A stretch of 64,000 nt of DNA from Gemmatimonadota bacterium (GTDB lineage Bacteria; Gemmatimonadota; Gemmatimonadetes; Longimicrobiales; Gaopeijiaceae). A program made the translations under genes and the position numbers. Positions 59,365 to 64,000 of the stretch are shown in pieces. The notes under the pieces were generated by a model that saw nothing but the letters and a program-made list of their open reading frames with translations, had not been told where the DNA came from and ran no database searches. Each line of letters opens with the position of its first letter. Position 1 is the stretch's first letter. The stretch spans positions 1-64,000 of the forward strand of contig JAPPGF010000017.1 of NCBI GenBank assembly GCA_028875075.1. Direction: 5' to 3'.

Positions 59365-60510
59365 ATGAAACGCACATCCGTCGCCTTGGCGGCGGTCATC
59401 GCACTGGCCTCGTGCGGGGACGACACTACCCCGTCTTCCGTCGCCCCCGACGATGGCCCTGTCCGGATCGGGCACCTCGTCTCCGGGGACCGCATCTCGT
59501 ACCGGAACGGCGCCGCGCTGGCCGTCGATGAGGTGAACGCCGGCGGGGGACTCCTCGGTCGGCCCGTCGAACTCGTGAGCGAGGTGGGGATCGAGGAGGC
59601 TGCGGTCGCGGCGCAGATCGCGGAGAGGATGATCGTCACCGACGAGGTCGTGGCGATTATCGGTCCGAACCGCTCCACTCACGCAGTGGAGGTCGGCCCC
59701 GTGGCGCAGCGGCTGGGCGTGCCGATGGTCACGACGGCGGCCACGAACCCGAGAGTCACGGAAGCCGGTGAGCTTGTCTTCATGGCCGCCTACACGGATC
59801 GGTTCCAGGGCGGGGTCATGGCGCAGTTCGCGCGCGAGACGCTCGGGGTCACGACCGCCGCCTTCCTCACGGAGCGCGGGGACGTCTATGCCGAAGGGAT
59901 CGCCGAGTTCTTCGCCGTCAGCTTCCGCGATTTGGGGGGGACGGTCGTCCGCGAGGAGTTCTATGACGCCGGTGCGACGGATTTCTCGGCGCAGCTCGCC
60001 CGCATCTCGGCGGCAGCTCCCGAGATCCTCTTCCTTCCGGGCTTCCCGCCGGAGGTCGCGCTCATTACCCGGGCGGCCCGCGCGCTTCCCCTGACAGATG
60101 CGGACGGCGGGCAGACGGTCCTTGCCGGTGGGGATACGTGGGATAACCCGGAGCTCCTCCAGAACGAGGGCGCCGACGTCGAGGGTGGCTACTTCACGAC
60201 CCACTTCTCGCCCGACACCGACGAGCCGGCGGCCCGCGCATTCGTCGCGGCCTACCAGGCGGCATACGGGACACTCCCGAGCGGGGGGGATGGGGTGAAC
60301 TACGATGCGGTGCGGATCTTCGTCGAGGCCGCGGAGCGGGCGGGCACCCTGGAAGCCGCTGCCGTGCGAAGGCAGATCGCGGCCACCGAAGATTACGCGG
60401 GGGCCACGCGCATCGCCCGCTACAGTGAGGACCGCCATCCCACCAAGAGCGTGGTCATCATGTCGGTCCGGGACGGCGCGAAGACGTTCTTCCGCCAGGT
60501 GGACCCCTAG
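59365..60510 (+). CDS. periplasmic binding lipoprotein, branched-chain amino acid type (381 aa)
   Basis: The signal peptide is MKRTSVALAAVIALASCGDD with lipobox ALASC. The type I binding fold shows PVRIGHLVSGDRISYRNGAA, AAQIAERMIVTDEVVAIIGP, VGPVAQRLGVPMVTTAATNP and TVLAGGDTWDNPELLQNEG, as in Leu/Ile/Val-binding proteins. Again there is no LivHMGF transporter next to it. It might instead serve the dehydrogenase downstream as a sensor, or a remote transporter. Paralogue of the protein at 47154 in family, not in close sequence. Confidence 0.88.
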   Translation: MKRTSVALAAVIALASCGDDTTPSSVAPDDGPVRIGHLVSGDRISYRNGAALAVDEVNAGGGLLGRPVELVSEVGIEEAAVAAQIAERMIVTDEVVAIIGPNRSTHAVEVGPVAQRLGVPMVTTAATNPRVTEAGELVFMAAYTDRFQGGVMAQFARETLGVTTAAFLTERGDVYAEGIAEFFAVSFRDLGGTVVREEFYDAGATDFSAQLARISAAAPEILFLPGFPPEVALITRAARALPLTDADGGQTVLAGGDTWDNPELLQNEGADVEGGYFTTHFSPDTDEPAARAFVAAYQAAYGTLPSGGDGVNYDAVRIFVEAAERAGTLEAAAVRRQIAATEDYAGATRIARYSEDRHPTKSVVIMSVRDGAKTFFRQVDP

Positions 60511-60592
60511 GCGGCGTCTCTCTCCGGGTGGTGACCTGGCGGAGTGGGGGCAGGCTTGCCACGGGGAAGATCATGACGACAGGGGGCGGTGT

Positions 60593-61027
60593 GTGACGAC
60601 TATAACGAGGCGGCGCTTCGTTGCCGTCTTCGCTGGGATCCCGGCGTTCGGATCGGCGTGGTCGAGGGAGGGCGACGACGACCCGGCCCGCTTCCGGTTG
60701 CTTTCGGCCCGGCTGACGGGTTTTCCGGAGGAGGCACTCGACCGCGATCTTGCGCTGGTCCTGATGGAGGGGCTGGCGTCGACGGGAGACGGCCCAGGCG
60801 TCGAGCGTCTAGTGTCCGGTACGGCTCGGGACGCCGATGCCGATCTTGTCCGACGGATCGTTGTTGCGTGGTACAGCGGCATCTATCCGGCGGCCGACGG
60901 ACCAACGGTCCGCGCCGCTCATGACGCGCTCGTCTGGCGCGCGCTCGACTTCACGAATCCTCCGGGCCGCTGCAGTGTGGAAGCGGGCGACTGGGGCCAC
61001 CCACCGCTCGGCGCGGGAATCGGGTGA
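60593..61027 (+). CDS. Tat-exported small subunit of a sorbitol/gluconate dehydrogenase-like complex (144 aa)
   Basis: The N-terminus TRRRFVAVFAGIPAFGSAWS is a twin-arginine-type signal. The mature part reads RFRLLSARLTGFPEEALDRD and RIVVAWYSGIYPA, then ends WRALDFTNPPGRCSVEAGDW as in small subunits of membrane sugar/alcohol dehydrogenases. It would escort the GMC flavoprotein, which has no signal of its own, through Tat. The start is GTG 60593. Its stop overlaps the next gene (TGATG). Confidence 0.75.
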   Translation: MTTITRRRFVAVFAGIPAFGSAWSREGDDDPARFRLLSARLTGFPEEALDRDLALVLMEGLASTGDGPGVERLVSGTARDADADLVRRIVVAWYSGIYPAADGPTVRAAHDALVWRALDFTNPPGRCSVEAGDWGHPPLGAGIG

Positions 61028-62667
61028 TGGATGAGATCGAGGCGGATGCGCTGATCGTCGGCTCGGGCTTTGCCGGCGCCCTGCTGGCCGACCGGCTGGC
61101 CGACATGGGCGTCGGATGCACCGTTCTCGAAGCCGGTGCGCGGGTGGACCGTAGCACCGCCTTCCAGTCCTTTCTGAATGCGGTGGTCAAGACGCCCGAG
61201 AGTCCTTACGAACGTCTGCCCGACGCTGATTTCCCGATCAGCCAAGACAGCGGCCACTGGTACCGCCAAGCCGGCCCGGACACGTTCAAGAGCACATACC
61301 TGAAGGCGGTCGGCGGCACTTCCTGGCATTGGCTCGGCACGTGCGTCCGTTTTCTGCCGAGCGACTTCCGAATGCGGACTCTCTTCGGCCAAGCGGAGGA
61401 CTGGCCCATCGGCTATGACGAGCTGGAGCCGTTCTATACGGAAGCCGAGCGGGAGCTCGGTGTCGCCGGAGACTCGGCCGAGGATCTGGGCTCTCCGCGG
61501 TCGGGACCGTTCCCGATGCCACCGGTTCCCAGAACGTATCTCGACCGGGTCTACGAGCAGGCGCTCGCGGGAACGTCCTTGCAGGTGAAGGTGACGCCCC
61601 AGGCGCGCAACTCCGTGAACCGGGAGGGGCGGCCCGCCTGCTGCGGCAGCGCCACCTGCATTCCGATATGTCCGGTTGCCGCCAAGTACGACGCCACGGT
61701 TCATCTCGAGCGGGCGTCGTCGAAGGGTGCCGTACTTCACGAGCGCACGACCGCCACGCGCATCGAAACCGACGCCGACGGCCAAGTGTCGGCTCTCCGT
61801 TTTCGTCGTCCGGACGGCAGTGGCGGCCTCGCCCGCGGGCGGGTCTACATTCTGGCGGCCAACGCCATCGAGACCGCGCGCCTCCTGCTTCACTCCAGTT
61901 CGGAGCGGTTGCCGGGCGGCATCGCCAACGAGTCCGATCAGGTGGGTCGCAACTTGATGGACCATCCCGTCCAGCTCAGTTGGGCGGTGGCCGGCGAGCC
62001 CGTCTGGCCCTACCGCGGCCCGCTTTCGACATCGGGTATCGAAAACCTCCGGGACGGGTCCTTCCGAAGACAGAGGTCGAGCCTGCGCATCCAGATCAGC
62101 AATGACGGTTGGAACTGGCCGACGGGCGGGGCAATGACGCTCGCGGACATGCTGTGGCGCAGAGGTCTGCGGGGCGTGGCGCTCCGGCAGGCGATTGCCG
62201 ACCACGCATCCCGCCAGGTCCAGCTCGCGGCGTTGACCGAACAGCTGCCGGAGCCGGAAAACAGGGTGGCACTGGATGCGCGGGACCGGGACCTCCACGG
62301 GGTTCCGCTGCCCCGTGTGCACTACCGGGTGGGCGAATACTCCCGTCGGGGGCTGGCAGCGGCGCGGAGGGTCCATGACGAGATCTTCGCGCGGCTCCGC
62401 GCCACGGAACTCCATCACGCCGACGACTTCCAGGGTGCGGGACACATCATCGGTACGACCCGTATGGGAGACGACCCAAGCCGGTCTGTTGTAGACCGCG
62501 ACCTGCGCTGCCACGGCCATCCAAATCTGTTTCTTGTGGGTGCCGGGGCATTCCCCACCGCATCGACGGCCAATCCGACGCTCACCATCGCCGCGCTGGC
62601 GCTCCGGGCAGCGGCAGCAGTGGCCGAGACGCTGTCCGCGACCCCCACGCCTTTTCGCGACGCATAG
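61027..62667 (+). CDS. GMC-family dehydrogenase, gluconate/sorbitol dehydrogenase-like catalytic subunit (546 aa)
   Basis: The FAD-binding start is ADALIVGSGFAGALLADRLA. Other landmarks are VGGTSWHWLGTCVRFLPSDF, the Cys-rich CCGSATCIPICPVAAKYDA, QVGRNLMDHPVQLSW, and the C-terminal HIIGTTRMGDDPSRS with NPTLTIAALALRAAAAV, which hold the active-site His/Asn. These enzymes oxidise sugars or polyols and pass electrons to a cytochrome subunit, none of which is adjacent. ATG 61027 overlaps the preceding stop, coupling it to the Tat-exported partner. Confidence 0.9.
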   Translation: MDEIEADALIVGSGFAGALLADRLADMGVGCTVLEAGARVDRSTAFQSFLNAVVKTPESPYERLPDADFPISQDSGHWYRQAGPDTFKSTYLKAVGGTSWHWLGTCVRFLPSDFRMRTLFGQAEDWPIGYDELEPFYTEAERELGVAGDSAEDLGSPRSGPFPMPPVPRTYLDRVYEQALAGTSLQVKVTPQARNSVNREGRPACCGSATCIPICPVAAKYDATVHLERASSKGAVLHERTTATRIETDADGQVSALRFRRPDGSGGLARGRVYILAANAIETARLLLHSSSERLPGGIANESDQVGRNLMDHPVQLSWAVAGEPVWPYRGPLSTSGIENLRDGSFRRQRSSLRIQISNDGWNWPTGGAMTLADMLWRRGLRGVALRQAIADHASRQVQLAALTEQLPEPENRVALDARDRDLHGVPLPRVHYRVGEYSRRGLAAARRVHDEIFARLRATELHHADDFQGAGHIIGTTRMGDDPSRSVVDRDLRCHGHPNLFLVGAGAFPTASTANPTLTIAALALRAAAAVAETLSATPTPFRDA

Positions 62668-62796
62668 ACGCCGGCGTCAGCAAAGTGGCGGCCCCTCGGG
62701 CTGCACCAGGGGTTGGCGCTGTTCGACCGCACGGCCGGCGTCGCAGATCGGCACCGGGGACACCACCATCGTATGCATCGCTACCTTCGGATCTAC

Positions 62797-63369
62797 CTAT
62801 TCTGGAACGGGCACGTCCAGCGTCTCACCCAACGGTGCACGACAGCCGTCAATGCTCCAGATGTTCGTCCGACGCTGATATTCGCGAAGCCCGTTCGCAC
62901 CCTTCCTCTGAGCCCATTTCGGCAGTGTATCCCGTTGACGTACCGATTCCATCACCGGCACGCCGAAACCACAGGACGTCTGTATCCTCCGCAGATCGGC
63001 AAGGATGATCTGGCGAGCTCCAGCATGAGCGGGAAACATCGGAAGCAGCTCGGCCCAAGACGAGTCGCGCTCCAAGACGGTCCTGCCCTTGCCATATAGC
63101 CGCAGAATCTTGGGTGGCCCCGAGAACGAACAGAACATGAAGGTGATTCGGCCGTTCTCGGCCAGATGAGCAGACGTCTCGTTACCACTCCCCGTCAGAT
63201 CGAGATAGGCAACCCGAGACGGCGAAAGCACCCGAAACGTATCCAGCCCCTTCGGCGACAAGTTGACGTGCCCATCCGGTGCGAGCGGAGCCGTTGCCAC
63301 GAAGAACAATGCTTGGGCGCCGATGAAATCCTGCAGCTTGGGAGTCAGTTCATCGTAGGTCTTTCCCAT
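62797..63369 (-). CDS. pyridoxamine 5'-phosphate oxidase-fold protein (190 aa)
   Basis: A PPOX-class flavin/split-barrel protein. The pattern ELTPKLQDFIGAQALFFVAT then APDGHVNLSPKGLDTFRVLS, VAYLDLTGSGNETSAHLAEN, GRITFMFCSFSGPPKILRLY and GKGRTVLE are typical of this class (xVNxSPKG, NETxxHL, GRxTxMFxxFxGPPxILRLxG). It is likely to bind FMN or F420; its substrate is unknown. ATG 63369; the gap 62668-62796 holds no gene. Confidence 0.87.
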   Translation of the reverse strand: MGKTYDELTPKLQDFIGAQALFFVATAPLAPDGHVNLSPKGLDTFRVLSPSRVAYLDLTGSGNETSAHLAENGRITFMFCSFSGPPKILRLYGKGRTVLERDSSWAELLPMFPAHAGARQIILADLRRIQTSCGFGVPVMESVRQRDTLPKWAQRKGANGLREYQRRTNIWSIDGCRAPLGETLDVPVPE

Positions 63370-63554
63370 CGTCTCTCAACTCTCTTGGGGATCATTCAAT
63401 AGCGTGATCTTCATGGGCACCTGGCCAAGGGGCCCGGCAAGCAGACCGACCATTCCGTGGACCGCGGCCGCTCGGGCGAAGTCCATGACAGATCCGAGCC
63501 GACTGGTTATGCAAGCCTGGAGTCCCGTTCGGCTGAACAAACGGCGCTACCGAA

Positions 63555-64000
63555 CTACATGAGCGTCCGTGCCGGTTCGTAACTTCGCCCCGTTTCAAGC
63601 TCGACCTCCTGGCCACTCGAATCCTTGAGCCGAATACGGATCGTCCTGCCCGGGTCGCCCATGGCTCTCACGCCGACATGGAAGTGCAGGTGCGGTTGTC
63701 CCGCGAACCCCGTAGCCCCGCTACGTCCCAATGAATCCCCTTCCCTGACCGGGTCACCAACCGCCACCGGGATCCCCGGCGACAGGTGCCCATAGAATGC
63801 GAGCGTGCCGTCGCCATGTCCCACCACGACGAGATTCGAACGCTCGAGCAGGTCAGGATCGGGTCCACCTTCGGTAAAGCCGTCCTGTACATGCACGACG
63901 ATCCCATCCCGGGCGGCAACGATAGGGGTGCCCCCGGGCATTCCGAAATCGAGCGCGTACCTCATGCCGAACATGTGCGTCTCTGCGCCATCAAAGCCTT
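63555..64000 (-). CDS. M23-family metallopeptidase/LytM-like protein, N-terminal end outside window
   Basis: The frame is open to the right edge, so the beginning is missing. Visible are ETHMFGMRYALDFGMPGGTP (His and Asp zinc ligands of H...D), IVAARDGIVVHVQ, SNLVVVGHGDGTLAFYGHLS, GDPVREGDSLGRSGATGFAG and the closing QPHLHFHVGVRAMGD with the HLHFHV motif. M23 enzymes cleave peptidoglycan cross-bridges; some are degenerate. All visible ligand positions are intact. The gap 63370-63554 shows nothing else. Confidence 0.9.
   Translation of the reverse strand, partial: GFDGAETHMFGMRYALDFGMPGGTPIVAARDGIVVHVQDGFTEGGPDPDLLERSNLVVVGHGDGTLAFYGHLSPGIPVAVGDPVREGDSLGRSGATGFAGQPHLHFHVGVRAMGDPGRTIRIRLKDSSGQEVELETGRSYEPARTLM

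Noticed and set aside
62690-62880. Small plus-strand frame after the GMC gene (SQIGTGDTTIVCIATF)
   Set aside because: Protein-like for about 20 residues only, no start or ribosome site, and it overlaps the end of the PPOX gene on the other strand.

Overview
The window is a GC-rich bacterial chromosome segment with GTG and TTG starts alongside ATG and clear GGAGG-type ribosome binding sites. Gene content is Gram-negative: lipoproteins with lipoboxes, an outer-membrane barrel-like protein, a LolCDE/MacB-like export operon, a TRAP/SSS-type symporter end, Na/Pi and NCS2 transporters, and a sorbitol/gluconate-type dehydrogenase pair. The mixture recalls Gemmatimonadota or a neighbouring phylum, but no rRNA or tRNA is present, so this is only an impression.

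Layout. 1-9.5 kb is worn accessory DNA: an AlpA-type regulator, a three-gene minus-strand unit (46-aa membrane peptide, lipoprotein, unknown), two VOC proteins, a frameshifted tandem UspA gene, an Hsp20 remnant, and a serpin remnant whose two halves lie either side of a minus-strand NCS2 permease. 9.7-18.7 kb carries an outer-membrane protein, a cytochrome P450, a LuxR regulator, an RND-pump remnant, a DUF6526-like protein, a methyltransferase, a CDF-like transporter, a broken HigA-type antitoxin and an intact lipoprotein serpin. 19-28.6 kb has a HAD phosphatase, an aromatic amino acid decarboxylase, CysC, a one-chain signalling protein (GAF-PAS-histidine kinase-receiver-winged helix), two ZIP metal transporters and a class C beta-lactamase-fold hydrolase.

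29.6-41.9 kb is the most striking region: a ribosomally synthesised peptide (RiPP) cluster. In order it encodes a tryptophan-halogenase-like flavoenzyme, a short HlyD-like NHLM secretion protein, a C39 peptidase-ABC exporter, a second NHLM ABC transporter, an NHLP leader domain fused to a squalene-cyclase-like alpha-toroid, a fused leader-binding cyclodehydratase/YcaO, and an unfamiliar 373-aa protein. Convergent to these is an 83-aa NHLP precursor peptide ending SAG-LCCCW. All three cysteines and the only tryptophan of the precursor are in this five-residue tail. This suggests a very small azoline peptide, perhaps halogenated on its terminal tryptophan, cut and exported by the C39 transporter.

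42-48.4 kb holds a secreted protein, an outer-membrane lipoprotein-sorting-like protein with two MacB-like permeases and an ATPase, and a periplasmic-binding lipoprotein. Its last 41 codons plus the downstream flank (about 335 bp) are duplicated at 55.2 kb, bracketing 6.9 kb with a RelE/HigB-HigA pair, a broken AlpA, a thermonuclease-like lipoprotein, PhoU, a Na/Pi symporter and an alpha/beta hydrolase. A tyrosine-integrase C-terminal remnant lies just beyond the right repeat. Next come an AbiE-type abortive-infection pair with a promoter predicting a leaderless mRNA and an overlapping inverted repeat, and an unfamiliar 291-aa protein. The window ends with a second binding lipoprotein, a GMC dehydrogenase with its small subunit, a PPOX-fold protein and a 5'-truncated M23 peptidase.
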